In this document: piece after piece, positions 31,539 through 40,700 of the stretch | Layout: the number at the start of each line of letters is the position of its first letter | Position numbering within the stretch: the first letter of the stretch is position 1 | Assembly (NCBI GenBank): GCA_903845125.1 | Contig: CAIMWS010000021.1 | Coordinates: 1 to 49,056 of the forward strand | Direction: 5' to 3' | Length of the DNA stretch: 49,056 nt | Origin: an uncultured Verrucomicrobiota bacterium | Lineage (GTDB): Bacteria > Verrucomicrobiota > Verrucomicrobiia > Limisphaerales > UBA1319 | Program-made: the position numbers and the translations under genes | The notes under the pieces: model-generated | The model's database searches: none | Told to the model about the DNA's origin: nothing | The model's input: only the letters and a program-made list of their open reading frames with translations

Positions 31539-33941
31539 TCAGTCCTCGGGAGTCACGATTTTCCATTCGTGAGCACCGGCGGACCAGTCCTTTTGCAGCC
31601 GCACACTCAGGCGGAGCGCCTTCGTTTGGACGGCCGGGAAGGAAACCTCGCACCAGCGGTCTTTTTGGACCGGGTATTGGAGGCCATCGGCCACCGGTTT
31701 CCACGCATCGCCATCCTGGCGGAGAATCTGCCAGGAAGCAGGCAGCCGGCAGGCGCCCCGGCCGGTGTCATCAAACCAATAGACTTTCACGCCGGACACT
31801 GTCTGCGGAGCAGTCCAAGTGAATTGCACCCATTCGGTTGAATCCTTATGCGGCCACCAATGGCACAACGAGGCCGGCTGATCTCCGGAACTTTTCGGCT
31901 CGACCCCATCATTGATGCCTTCAGGTTGTGCGTTGCTGTTTTTGAATGAAACCGTGACGGTGGCCTGCGCCTCGAGGCCTTTGACGCTGGCCATGGGTGT
32001 CACTTGGGGCAGCCATACCCGCATGGGGCCGGCGGCGCGGTTATCCCAAACGCAGTAGGGGATGGCGGTGATCGCCACTTTGCGGTCGGCTTGGGCTGGT
32101 TGGTAGAGTCTGCCCCGCCATTCCTGGCTGAGGGGCGCCAGGCCGGTTCCTTTTAAAACCATCACTCCGCCGAGCAAGTCCGTTTTCTTTTCCGGGCTGA
32201 ACACTGCATCGGGGGCAATAGCCAGGCCGGCCATGGGCTCGGTCTGATCGGCCGCTTCCAGGCAATAAACCACCGGGCCACGCTGGATCGCCAGCAGGCC
32301 GGCATCGTCTTTTACTGATGGGTGCGCCTGGATACGGGTCACCGGCATGGCCAGGCTCAACGAGACACTGTCACCGGTATGCCATTCGCGATCCAGCACC
32401 AGGTATCCTCGATCCAATACGGGCTGCGTAACCACCCGGCGATTTACTTTGACCACCGTGTGCTGACACCAGCCAGGCACCCGTAAACGCAGTGCGAATT
32501 TGGCCGGTTTCTCCAGCTCCGGCTGGATCAGGACATGGCCATCCCAGGGGTAATCGGTGGTGACTTTCAGTGCCGCTGCCTGGTCCTTCATTTTCACATT
32601 CACCCGGCCTTGGACATACAGGTTTATCCAGATGCCTGTGTCGCTTTGGGCACACACATAGTTGCCCAAAGCCGACAACGTGCGGGCCACATTGGGCGGG
32701 CAGCAGGCACACCCAAACCACTCCGAGCGATGATGATGGCCCGAACTGGAAAGCGGATTGACATAGAAAAACCGGGTACCATCCAGCGACACCCCCGCCA
32801 AAATGCCATTGTAAAGTGCCCGCTCTACCAGGTCGGCGTAGCGGCCATCCCCATATAACAAATTCAGGCGGTGGTTCCATAAGGCCATGGCGACCGACGC
32901 GCAAGTCTCCTGGTAGGCGGTCTGATTGGGCAGATCATAATCCTCGGTGAATCCTTCATTATGGGCGGAGGGTCCAATGCCACCGGTTAAATACATTCGC
33001 TTTTGCGTGGTATTCCGCCATACGCGGTCCACCATTTGCAGCAGGCCTTCATCACCGGTGACCCCGGCCACATCCACCGTGCCAGACAATAAGTATCCCG
33101 CCCGCACGGCGTGCCCTTTGATTTGGCGGTGCTCGCGGATCGGCACGTCATCCTGCCAATAGGTGCCATCATATTTGTCCAGCGGGGTATGGTGCTCGGT
33201 GGCGTAAAACTTGCGGCCCCGGTTTTCCACAAAAAACCGGGCCAGGTTGAAATAACGCTGATCCTTGGTAACCCGCCAGAGCTTGATCAAGGCCAGTTCG
33301 ATTTCCGGATGGCCCGGATAGCCCATTCTTTTGCCGGGGCCATCACCAAAGACCGATTCGATGTAATTGGCGAACCGGGTGGCAATATCCAGGAAATTCC
33401 GCTTGCCGGTAGCTTGGTAATGAGCCACTGCCGCCTCGAACATATGCCCGGCGCAATAAAGCTCGTGCCAATCCCGGAGATTGGTCCAGCGCTGATCCGG
33501 CGCGTTCACCTGGAAATGGGTGTTCAGGTAACCATCCGGCATCTGGGCGGCCGCCATTTTGGCGATGATGCCATCCAGCTGTTTGTCCAGGGTGGGATCG
33601 GGATCGGTGGCCAGGGAATAGGCAGCCGCTTCCATGGCTTTGTAAAGGTCCGAATCCATGAACACCGGGCCGGAATAGCCTGTGCGCGCCCCCGCCGCGG
33701 CCAGTTCGAAATTCTTGATGTTCCCGGCTTTCTCCAGCATCTGGAGACTGTGCGGGATGGACACCAGGCGATTGGTCGCCCGGCGGGGCGCCCAAAACCC
33801 GTCTTCAATCTTTACCTGAGTGAAAGGAACCTCCTGAAGTTTCTCTTGCACAGGCAGGCTGGCGGCCGCCGCTGCTGCCAGCGGTAAAACCCACGCCCAA
33901 CCTGCAAGGCAATGCCGAATGCCTGGTAATGCCATTTTCAT
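31539..33941 (-). CDS. GH127 beta-L-arabinofuranosidase-like glycoside hydrolase (second copy)
   Basis: This 800-residue protein has a signal peptide (LAGWAWVLPLAAAAAASLP) and a GH127 barrel beginning VKIEDGFWAPRRATNRLVSIP, the classic N-terminal motif of the family. Catalytic residues align with HypBA1: E329 (acid/base), E345-T-C347 (zinc) and C413-C414 in GCACCPPNVAR (zinc and nucleophile). The C-terminal 250 residues contain beta-sandwich modules, including a discoidin/F5_8-like stretch near VKVYWFDDTGRGACRLP. It keeps the canonical ACCPPN motif, unlike the other copy in this window (HCCLSSG), so the two probably differ in substrate. It heads a minus-strand cluster and is divergent from the GH99-like gene. 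Confidence 0.92.
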   Translation of the reverse strand: MKMALPGIRHCLAGWAWVLPLAAAAAASLPVQEKLQEVPFTQVKIEDGFWAPRRATNRLVSIPHSLQMLEKAGNIKNFELAAAGARTGYSGPVFMDSDLYKAMEAAAYSLATDPDPTLDKQLDGIIAKMAAAQMPDGYLNTHFQVNAPDQRWTNLRDWHELYCAGHMFEAAVAHYQATGKRNFLDIATRFANYIESVFGDGPGKRMGYPGHPEIELALIKLWRVTKDQRYFNLARFFVENRGRKFYATEHHTPLDKYDGTYWQDDVPIREHRQIKGHAVRAGYLLSGTVDVAGVTGDEGLLQMVDRVWRNTTQKRMYLTGGIGPSAHNEGFTEDYDLPNQTAYQETCASVAMALWNHRLNLLYGDGRYADLVERALYNGILAGVSLDGTRFFYVNPLSSSGHHHRSEWFGCACCPPNVARTLSALGNYVCAQSDTGIWINLYVQGRVNVKMKDQAAALKVTTDYPWDGHVLIQPELEKPAKFALRLRVPGWCQHTVVKVNRRVVTQPVLDRGYLVLDREWHTGDSVSLSLAMPVTRIQAHPSVKDDAGLLAIQRGPVVYCLEAADQTEPMAGLAIAPDAVFSPEKKTDLLGGVMVLKGTGLAPLSQEWRGRLYQPAQADRKVAITAIPYCVWDNRAAGPMRVWLPQVTPMASVKGLEAQATVTVSFKNSNAQPEGINDGVEPKSSGDQPASLCHWWPHKDSTEWVQFTWTAPQTVSGVKVYWFDDTGRGACRLPASWQILRQDGDAWKPVADGLQYPVQKDRWCEVSFPAVQTKALRLSVRLQKDWSAGAHEWKIVTPED

Positions 33942-34033
33942 ATTTGTTGGACTGTATCCTGCACCATCCGCCGCCGCCTGGCAACCTCCTGTAAACTTGA
34001 ATTATCCGCCTCCCTCCCCCAGGATGCCTCAAT

Positions 34034-36241
34034 ATGCTGCAACCAACACATTGGCGAAATCGCCTGGCGGCCACTTTCGGATGGACCCTGCTGCTCCTCA
34101 GCCCGGAATGCCCCGGAGCGTTGGAACCGCCAGCTTGGGATACTTTTAGCGATACCTGGACGGCCACTGATGCCTTGGAACGGCGCCTTCCCGGATTCAC
34201 CGAGGCCGGTCCGGTCCGGTCCGATCGCTACGTGGGGATGTTCTATTTCCTGTGGCTGGGCCAGCATGTGGTGGGCGGGCCACACGACATCACCCGCATC
34301 CTGTCCAAAGATCCGGCCGCCATGGACAAGCCGGAAAGTCCTTTGTGGGGGCCGCTGCACGCTCCACATCATTGGGGCGAGTCCATTTTCGGCTATTACC
34401 AGACGCAGGATCCCTACGTGCTGCGCAAGCATTGCCAAATGCTGGCTGACGCCGGCGTGGATGTCCTCATTTTCGATGTCACCAACCAACTGACCTATCG
34501 TTCCAACTATATGGAACTGCTGCGGGTTTTCACGGAGGTGCGGCAGCAAGGAGGCAAAACTCCTCAAGTGGCTTTTCTTTGCCCGTTTTGGGATCCCGCC
34601 AAAGTGGCGGGGGAACTTTACCGCGATCTTTACGCCCCCGGGCTATACCCTGATCTCTGGTTCCGCTGGCAGGGAAAACCGTTGATCCTGGCAGATCCTG
34701 AACTGCTCAACAGCGCCCTTGCCATTTCCCCGAGAAACCAGCCGGAGATTTTAAAACCGGGGCACACCCTGGGCCAAACTTTTTCCATGAGCCAGCCTTG
34801 GGAGTCGGTAAGCGGCAGCTTTCCGACCTGGTCCGCCACCAATTCCGCGGTAACTTTGACGCTTTATGAAACCGGCACGGGAGGCCGGCAGATAACCACG
34901 CGCCGGTTTGAACGAGTGCGTGACAACGCCTGGCTGCAACTGCGGCTCAACCAGCCACAACCGCCGGGAGTATATTACCTGGAAGCCTCGGCCCCCAACG
35001 GAACCATCGGGTGGTGGAGTCATACCCAGGATGTTTTTGCCCAAGGCCAGGCCTTCACGGATGGCCAATCCGCTGCGGGAGATCGCCAGTTGCGGATTGC
35101 CTCCATCCCCGAGGAAGTGGGTCAAATGCGAAAGTTTTTCACCTTCCGCAAACCCCAACCTGATTATTTCCAAGGCGCCACCCAACCCGATATGTGGAGT
35201 TGGCTCGAGGTTTTCCCGCAGCATATCTTCCGTAATGCCCGGGGTGAAAAAGAGCAAATGTCGGTGGGCGTGGCCCAGAACGCCGTGAGCAACCGGCTGG
35301 GCTGCCTGAGCGAATCCGGAGCACGAGGCCGGAGCTACAGCGGCGGAACCTGGAACCGCACGCCGGGCGCCATTCAGCGCGGGCTAAACTTTGCGGAGCA
35401 ATGGGAGCACGCCTTGCGGCAGGATCCGCAATTTATTTTCGTCACTGGCTGGAACGAGTGGATTGCCGGCCGTTTCAATGAGTTCAATGGGGTCCGGCGC
35501 CCGGTGATGTTTGTCGATGAATTCGACCAGGAAAACAGCCGCGACATCGAGCCGATGAAAGGCGGCCATGGCGATAATTATTATTACCAGCTGGTTTCCC
35601 ATATCCGGCGCTACAAAGGGGTGCGCCCGAATCCACAGGCCAGCCCGCCGAAAACGATCCTCCTATCTGGCGATTTCAGCCAATGGGCCGGGGTGACTCC
35701 GGAATTCAGGGACGATGCAGGGGACGTCCAGCACCGGGATTTTCCGGGCTTCAACCAATGTGCCCGCTACGTCAACCAATCCGGGCGGAATGATTTGCTG
35801 GCCTGCAAAGTCACCCAGGATGCCGGCAACCTTTATTTCTACATCCGCACCGCCCAACCGCTTTCGGCCCCTGCCACCAACAACTGGATGACCCTGCTGC
35901 TGGACCTTGATTGCGACCATCGAACCGGTTGGGAGGGTTATGATTTTATACTGAACCATCGGCTATCGGACTCCTCCTCCGGATGGCTCGAAAATAACAC
36001 CGGTGGCTGGAATTGGGCGCTGGTCACAAAAATCCCTTGGGTGGCCCGCGGCAGCGAAATGCACTTGGCCATCCCCAAAAAATTACTCGGCCTTCCGGAA
36101 AGTATCCAACCGGTCCGCCTGGATTTCAAATGGGCTGACAACTTCCCGGAATCCGGCCAAATAATCGATTTCCTGGACCAGGGCGATACCGCCCCCAACG
36201 GCCGTTTCAATTACCGGTTTGAATCCGCCGGCAACCGCTGA
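34034..36241 (+). CDS. secreted GH99-like glycan-active protein with C-terminal binding domain
   Basis: The 735-residue product begins with a signal peptide (about residues 8-28). The catalytic-like region, about residues 60-530, has YVGMFYFLWLGQHV, HHWGESIFGYY, LADAGVDVLIFDVTNQ and FVTGWNEWIAGRFNEF; this pattern resembles GH71/GH99-like and WbsX-type barrel proteins, which act on alpha-mannosides or related glycans, but I cannot assign the catalytic pair with confidence. The last about 190 residues (TILLSGDFSQWAGVTPEF, FYIRTAQPL, MTLLLDLDCDHRTGWEG) look like a CBM9/DOMON-type beta-sandwich. It is divergent from the second GH127 gene, with 92 bases between; joint action on one polysaccharide is inferred. 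Confidence 0.65.
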   Translation: MLQPTHWRNRLAATFGWTLLLLSPECPGALEPPAWDTFSDTWTATDALERRLPGFTEAGPVRSDRYVGMFYFLWLGQHVVGGPHDITRILSKDPAAMDKPESPLWGPLHAPHHWGESIFGYYQTQDPYVLRKHCQMLADAGVDVLIFDVTNQLTYRSNYMELLRVFTEVRQQGGKTPQVAFLCPFWDPAKVAGELYRDLYAPGLYPDLWFRWQGKPLILADPELLNSALAISPRNQPEILKPGHTLGQTFSMSQPWESVSGSFPTWSATNSAVTLTLYETGTGGRQITTRRFERVRDNAWLQLRLNQPQPPGVYYLEASAPNGTIGWWSHTQDVFAQGQAFTDGQSAAGDRQLRIASIPEEVGQMRKFFTFRKPQPDYFQGATQPDMWSWLEVFPQHIFRNARGEKEQMSVGVAQNAVSNRLGCLSESGARGRSYSGGTWNRTPGAIQRGLNFAEQWEHALRQDPQFIFVTGWNEWIAGRFNEFNGVRRPVMFVDEFDQENSRDIEPMKGGHGDNYYYQLVSHIRRYKGVRPNPQASPPKTILLSGDFSQWAGVTPEFRDDAGDVQHRDFPGFNQCARYVNQSGRNDLLACKVTQDAGNLYFYIRTAQPLSAPATNNWMTLLLDLDCDHRTGWEGYDFILNHRLSDSSSGWLENNTGGWNWALVTKIPWVARGSEMHLAIPKKLLGLPESIQPVRLDFKWADNFPESGQIIDFLDQGDTAPNGRFNYRFESAGNR

Positions 36242-36272
36242 ACCACGGAACAGCCCATGGGCTGGAGCGATG

Positions 36273-37421
36273 CTATTGGTATTTGAACCAGCGCGCACCC
36301 AGGCCTCCCATTACCAGTGAAGCCGCTATCAAGGCCAGACAATGCGGTAGCACCGTGGACGCTGGCGCGCCGAAGCTGACGAGCTGGTGCAGGGCATCCA
36401 TGGCCCAGCCGGTGGGCAGGGCCTTGGCGAGCAACTGCATGAAGGCGGGGGTGATTTCAATGGGCCACCAGCATCCCCCCAGCGCCGCCAGGACGTTGCT
36501 GGACAACACGCCAATGCCAACGGCCTGCCCCTCAGTCTGGATCACCTGGCCCAGAACCAAGCCAATGGATGCGCAAAAACCGCACCAAAGAAATAACACC
36601 ACCCAAACCATGGGCCAATGTGGCCCCCATTTTACCTGGAACAACCAGGCGGAGGCCACATAGCTGATGCCAACCTGGATCAAAGCCAGGCTGAGGCGCC
36701 CCAGCCATTTTCCCAGCAGTATTTCACTTTTGGCCAGCGGGCTTGAAGCCAGGCGTTTGAGCAGTCCCCGTTTGCGTTCCAAAACCGTGGAAACCGTTCC
36801 GGTGGTGATGAGTATGATCAACGAGAATAAGATCATGGTACCGGGTGCAGCCTGCTCATAGCCGGTGGGAATTTCCTGTCGTCGGCCCGCCGGCTTGATC
36901 TCCAGAGCCAAAGCCCGAGGTTGCTCACGGAGCTTTTGAAAGGAATTGGAATCCAAGGGGTAGCCCATACTGCTACAGGCGAGGACATCCGCCAGCACCG
37001 TATAAACCGAGCGCCCCACCCGGAGCCGGTCGTATTCTTCGTCCAATCCTTCCCCAATCCGGGCAAACCGAACCTTGACGCCTTCACCCGCCACGATTTT
37101 GGCGGTCATTTTTTCCGGTAAAACCAACTGTCGCGTAAAGTTGGAAATGCCGGCTACGGGCTCGGGATATTTCACTTCAAAACCGTTTTCCCGCAAGCGC
37201 TGCTCCAATTCATCCCCCAGGAATCCAGCGTCAGCCGGTCTTTGGAGAGCCAGGGGATCGCGAGGCTCCACCACGCTCTGGGATACTCCGCCCGTGATAG
37301 TTCCGATAAAATAGATGAAAACCGTGGGCATGATGAGCAACCAAAGAATCATCTCCCGCTGGCAGATGGTATATTGGACCTCTTTGCGGGCGATGAACCA
37401 GGCATTGCGCAGGAAGTTCAT
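36273..37421 (-). CDS. ABC-2 type transporter permease (second)
   Basis: From the ATG at 37421 (overlapping the upstream stop in ATGA) the product has 382 residues: one N-terminal membrane helix, a large extracytoplasmic domain of about 170 residues, then five C-terminal helices, including LLKRLASSPLAKSEILLGKWLGRLSLALIQVGIS. This is the YhhJ/YbhR-like ABC-2 exporter topology (PF12698). It works with the ATPase and the other permease encoded immediately upstream as an exporter of drug-like or lipidic substrates; the substrate is unknown. A longer frame to 37601 overlaps the upstream gene and is not needed. Confidence 0.88.
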   Translation of the reverse strand: MNFLRNAWFIARKEVQYTICQREMILWLLIMPTVFIYFIGTITGGVSQSVVEPRDPLALQRPADAGFLGDELEQRLRENGFEVKYPEPVAGISNFTRQLVLPEKMTAKIVAGEGVKVRFARIGEGLDEEYDRLRVGRSVYTVLADVLACSSMGYPLDSNSFQKLREQPRALALEIKPAGRRQEIPTGYEQAAPGTMILFSLIILITTGTVSTVLERKRGLLKRLASSPLAKSEILLGKWLGRLSLALIQVGISYVASAWLFQVKWGPHWPMVWVVLFLWCGFCASIGLVLGQVIQTEGQAVGIGVLSSNVLAALGGCWWPIEITPAFMQLLAKALPTGWAMDALHQLVSFGAPASTVLPHCLALIAASLVMGGLGARWFKYQ

Positions 37422-38659
37422 GAACGGATCATCGACCTTTGAATTCGGTATTTGCCGAGAATTAATAACGCCAGGCTGACGGCCAGCACCGCCAGCGCCG
37501 CCCCCGCCAGCGGACCGCTGGCAGCTTTGCCAGCCAGAATTAGTTTGAGTTGCCCCACCGCCCAGCCATTGGGTGTCCAGCGCCCAATGGAGGACATCCA
37601 CCGCGGCATGACTTCCAGCGGAAACATGCTGCCCCCCAGCATCATCAACGGCCAGAGGATGCTGAAACTGAGCACCGAGGCGGCCCGTTCGCTGGTGGCG
37701 AACACCACGATCGCCAGCATCAGGGTAATCATCAGCAATCCGGACAGTGCGGCCCAGGCGGTGGCCAGTGGCAGCCGGCTTAAAGGAATTTCCAGGTAAA
37801 GCATTCCCGCCGTGAGGCAGGTGAGGCTGATCCCCATTGCCACCACTACGCCGGCAAGGATTTTACCCCCCAGGAAAGCCGTCAAGGAAACCGGGGTGGT
37901 AAATACCCGCTGCAAAACGCCGGATTTTTGTTCTTTCCAGATATCGATGCCAATCCCTTGCGCTGCGAACAAGATGCCCATGAATAAGAAACCCGGCAGG
38001 AACAAAATGCGAATGGGCGTTTCTCCGCTCGGTTTAGGCGCCACCTTTTTCGTCTCCAACTGCAGCACCGGGGGCACCAGGTATTTTTCCAGGCCGCGAA
38101 CCGCCTGGTTGATCGCCACGCTGATGGTGGAAATGCTGTTATCGTCGAACAAGGCCGCCCCACCAGCGGGACCTTGCGCTATGGTTTTGAGCGGCTGGCC
38201 GAGGATGCGGTGCAAGTAAAAGTGCCCCTCCGCCAGCAACTTCATCCCCTCCACCACCATCCTGGGCAGGAAATATTGCGAAGGATTGGTGCGAATGGCC
38301 ACGGTGACTTTTTCCTCATTAAGCACCGCCTGGGTAAATCCCTTGGGGAGGATCATAAATGCGGATGCCTCGCCGTTTTCCAGGCGTTTTTGACCGGCCT
38401 GCCGATCCACTTTCTCCACCTGCATCAATCCACCATTGCCCGCCTGCCCAAGGCCGTTAAGCAGGAAGCGGGTCAAGGGATTATCCTCTTCATCCGCCAC
38501 CAGCAGATGCACCTTGGGGGCAGGTCCGGATCGCCCGCCCATCGCCACAATACACATGCCGCCCACCACCAACGGCAGGCAAAACCAGAGGAACAAGGCC
38601 AGCGGATCCTTCAAGAAGCGGGTGAGGTCTTTGCGCAAGGCAAGCAACCAATGAGGCAT
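37418..38659 (-). CDS. ABC-2 type transporter permease (first)
   Basis: The 413-residue product has an N-terminal helix (LALFLWFCLPLVVGGMCIVAMG), a large extracytoplasmic domain (about residues 45-215) and a five- to six-helix C-terminal part, with WPLMMLGGSMFPLEVMP near the end, as in ABC-2 exporters of the PF12698 type. It starts three bases after the ATPase stop and overlaps the second permease by four bases, so the three genes are translationally coupled. The two permeases probably form a heterodimer. Confidence 0.88.
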   Translation of the reverse strand: MPHWLLALRKDLTRFLKDPLALFLWFCLPLVVGGMCIVAMGGRSGPAPKVHLLVADEEDNPLTRFLLNGLGQAGNGGLMQVEKVDRQAGQKRLENGEASAFMILPKGFTQAVLNEEKVTVAIRTNPSQYFLPRMVVEGMKLLAEGHFYLHRILGQPLKTIAQGPAGGAALFDDNSISTISVAINQAVRGLEKYLVPPVLQLETKKVAPKPSGETPIRILFLPGFLFMGILFAAQGIGIDIWKEQKSGVLQRVFTTPVSLTAFLGGKILAGVVVAMGISLTCLTAGMLYLEIPLSRLPLATAWAALSGLLMITLMLAIVVFATSERAASVLSFSILWPLMMLGGSMFPLEVMPRWMSSIGRWTPNGWAVGQLKLILAGKAASGPLAGAALAVLAVSLALLILGKYRIQRSMIRS

Positions 38660-38662
38660 GGT

Positions 38663-39592
38663 TTACTCCCTCAATTCCTTGCCGGTAAGCTTGATGAAGA
38701 GGCTTTCCAGGTTGGGCTGCGTCATTTTAGTCTCCCGGACTTCAGCCCCGGCCTGGGCCAAAGCTTGGAACAACGAAGGCAGCTTGCGCGAGGCATCTCG
38801 CAAAGCCAAACGCACACCCTGTTCATCGGCCTGCACCACCTCCACCTCATCCAGGCCACGCAAAGCCTCGGTTACCTTCAGAGGATTGAAAACACCTTGC
38901 AGGCGGAGGACATCCTTTTCACCGGCTTGCAGTCGAAGATCCGCCAGGCTGCCTTCGGCGATAACCTTGCCTTTGTCCATGATCGCCAGTTGATCGCACA
39001 GGTTTTCCGCCTCCTCCATGTAGTGGGTGGTGTATAAGACACAGGCGCCTTGCCGGGCCTCTTCGCGGATCAGATCCAGCAGGCGGGCCCGGGATTGCGG
39101 GTCCACACCCGCAGTCGGTTCATCCAATAATAAAATCTTGGGATGGTGCATCATGGCGCAAGCGAGGTTCAACCGCCGTTTCATGCCGCCGCTGAACTGC
39201 GAAACCTTTTCCCCGGCCCGATCCAGCAAACCGGTCGCCGCTAGAATTTCCCTGCTGCGGCGCTTCAAATCGAGTCCCCGAAGCCCGTACGCCCCACCCC
39301 AGAAGGACAAGTTCTCCAAAGCTGAAAGATCTTCATACAAGGCGAGTTCCTGCGGCACCACCCCCATTTGGCAACGTGCCCGACGTCCATCTATGGCCAG
39401 ATCATAGCCGAGCACTTTGATGACCCCCGATGAAGGTTGCAGCAAACCGGATATGCAACCCAGCGTGGTGGTTTTTCCCGCGCCGTTGGGCCCCAGCAAA
39501 CCGAAGATCCTGCCCGGATCGGCCCTGAAGCTGACCCCGTCCACGGCCAGGACGTCACCGTATTTCTTTTGCAGACTTTGAACCTCAATCAT
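38663..39592 (-). CDS. ABC transporter ATP-binding protein (ABC-2 exporter)
   Basis: The 309-residue ATPase has Walker A GPNGAGKTTT, Q-loop region VVPQELALYEDL, signature FSGGMKRRLNLA, Walker B ILLLDEPTAGVD and switch His in YTTHYMEEAE. The C-terminal about 80 residues (after KVIAEGSLADL) form the extension seen in CcmA/DrrA-type exporter ATPases. It heads the three-gene exporter unit with two ABC-2 permeases. It follows oppB and a possible oppC remnant with 184 bases between, so it may be under its own promoter. Confidence 0.95.
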   Translation of the reverse strand: MIEVQSLQKKYGDVLAVDGVSFRADPGRIFGLLGPNGAGKTTTLGCISGLLQPSSGVIKVLGYDLAIDGRRARCQMGVVPQELALYEDLSALENLSFWGGAYGLRGLDLKRRSREILAATGLLDRAGEKVSQFSGGMKRRLNLACAMMHHPKILLLDEPTAGVDPQSRARLLDLIREEARQGACVLYTTHYMEEAENLCDQLAIMDKGKVIAEGSLADLRLQAGEKDVLRLQGVFNPLKVTEALRGLDEVEVVQADEQGVRLALRDASRKLPSLFQALAQAGAEVRETKMTQPNLESLFIKLTGKELRE

Positions 39593-39676
39593 AAGGATGA
39601 TCGCAACTTGGGTCGCCGTTTATGCCGACAAGATGCTTCAAATGCGGATAATCGCAACTCCATAATGAATTCCGTT

Positions 39677-39772
39677 TTAAGTCAGGCCCGGCCTCAGAAA
39701 AAGTGAGTGTTTCCATGGGGAAGAGGCGGCCGACTGAGGAACGAACCCATCGATGGGACTCGCCTCCTCCAA
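39677..39772 (-). pseudogene. possible 5' remnant of oppC
   Basis: Directly after oppB, a minus-strand frame from a TTG at 39772 encodes 31 residues (LEEASPIDGFVPQSAASSPW, then KHSLFLRPGLT) and then stops. The SSPWKHSL segment resembles the N-terminal lead-in of OppC permeases, which usually read PWxxAWRRLxxNRLA before the first helix. The expected partner gene oppC is otherwise missing at exactly this place, where oppA-oppB operons normally carry it. A deletion that fused the start of oppC to unrelated sequence is a reasonable but unproven explanation. Confidence 0.3.
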
Positions 39773-39776
39773 CTCA

Positions 39777-40694
39777 TCAAGCCTGGTATTGCACACGCGG
39801 GTCCAAGCGGCTGTAAACCCAATCCACCAGCAGGTTTAAAACCATGAGCAGGATGGCATAAAGCAAAACCGTTCCCACCACCATGGGATAATCCCGGTTC
39901 AGGCTGCTGTTGACCATGAAGACTCCAATCCCCGGGATTTGAAACAGGTTTTCCACCACGAAGGAGCCAGTCAATAAATCGGCCAGCAACGGGCCCGAGT
40001 AGGATACGACCGGCAGGATCGCCAGCGGCATGGCGTGTTTGAGGTAAATTTTCCATTCCGGGAGTCCTTTGGCCCGGGCGGTGGTGATGAATTCGGCCTG
40101 CCTGGTTTTCAGCATTCCTTCACGCATCAAACCGGCCACCTTGCCGGAATAGTATAGGCCGAGGGTCAAGGCGGGCAAAATCACATGGGCGGGTGATTCC
40201 CACAGCGCCGGGGGCAGAATCCGCCAATACAGCGCGACCACCATCACCAGCAAGGGGCCCAGCACAAAAACCGGTATGCAGACGGCACTGATGGCCAACA
40301 AACTGCCCAGATGTCCGCGCCAGGATCGGCGGGCCAGGGCATTGTGAAAACCGAGGGGAATGCCAATGCCTGCCGACACCCCGAAGGCCAGCATACCCAA
40401 CAGCAAGGAGATCGGCAGGCCTTGCAGCAAAAGGTCCGCCACGGTGTGGTTTCGGTACTTTAGCGATGGGCCCAGATCACCGCGCACCGCCCCTTTCAAA
40501 AAACGCCCGTATTGCCGCCACAACGGTTCATCCAGATGGTATTTGGCATTGAGCTGCCGCTCGATTTCGGGTGAGGCAGATTTCCGGTCCTTGTCGAATG
40601 GGCCTCCGGGAGCCACGTGCAGCAAAAAGAAAGAAATCAAGCTGATCAATAGCAGCAGCGGCGCCAGCATCAGGATGCGCTTGAAGTAATACAT
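39777..40694 (-). CDS. oppB: oligopeptide ABC transporter permease OppB
   Basis: The 305-residue inner-membrane permease has six hydrophobic segments. Its N terminus, MYYFKRILMLAPLLLLISLI, and the following FFLLHVAPGGPFD are the OppB signature, and the EAA-type loop for ATPase contact is near EFITTARAKGLPEWKIYLKH. It starts six bases after the oppA stop. No oppC, oppD or oppF gene follows; an unrelated ABC-2 exporter comes next. Confidence 0.93.
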   Translation of the reverse strand: MYYFKRILMLAPLLLLISLISFFLLHVAPGGPFDKDRKSASPEIERQLNAKYHLDEPLWRQYGRFLKGAVRGDLGPSLKYRNHTVADLLLQGLPISLLLGMLAFGVSAGIGIPLGFHNALARRSWRGHLGSLLAISAVCIPVFVLGPLLVMVVALYWRILPPALWESPAHVILPALTLGLYYSGKVAGLMREGMLKTRQAEFITTARAKGLPEWKIYLKHAMPLAILPVVSYSGPLLADLLTGSFVVENLFQIPGIGVFMVNSSLNRDYPMVVGTVLLYAILLMVLNLLVDWVYSRLDPRVQYQA

Positions 40695-40700
40695 GCGGGA

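Noticed and set aside
34206..34225. CCGGT pentanucleotide repeat (three exact copies plus a variant) in the GH99-like gene
   Set aside because: Slippage could shift the frame, but the tract is short and lies in a sensible reading (EAGPVRSDRY), so no phase-variation claim is made.
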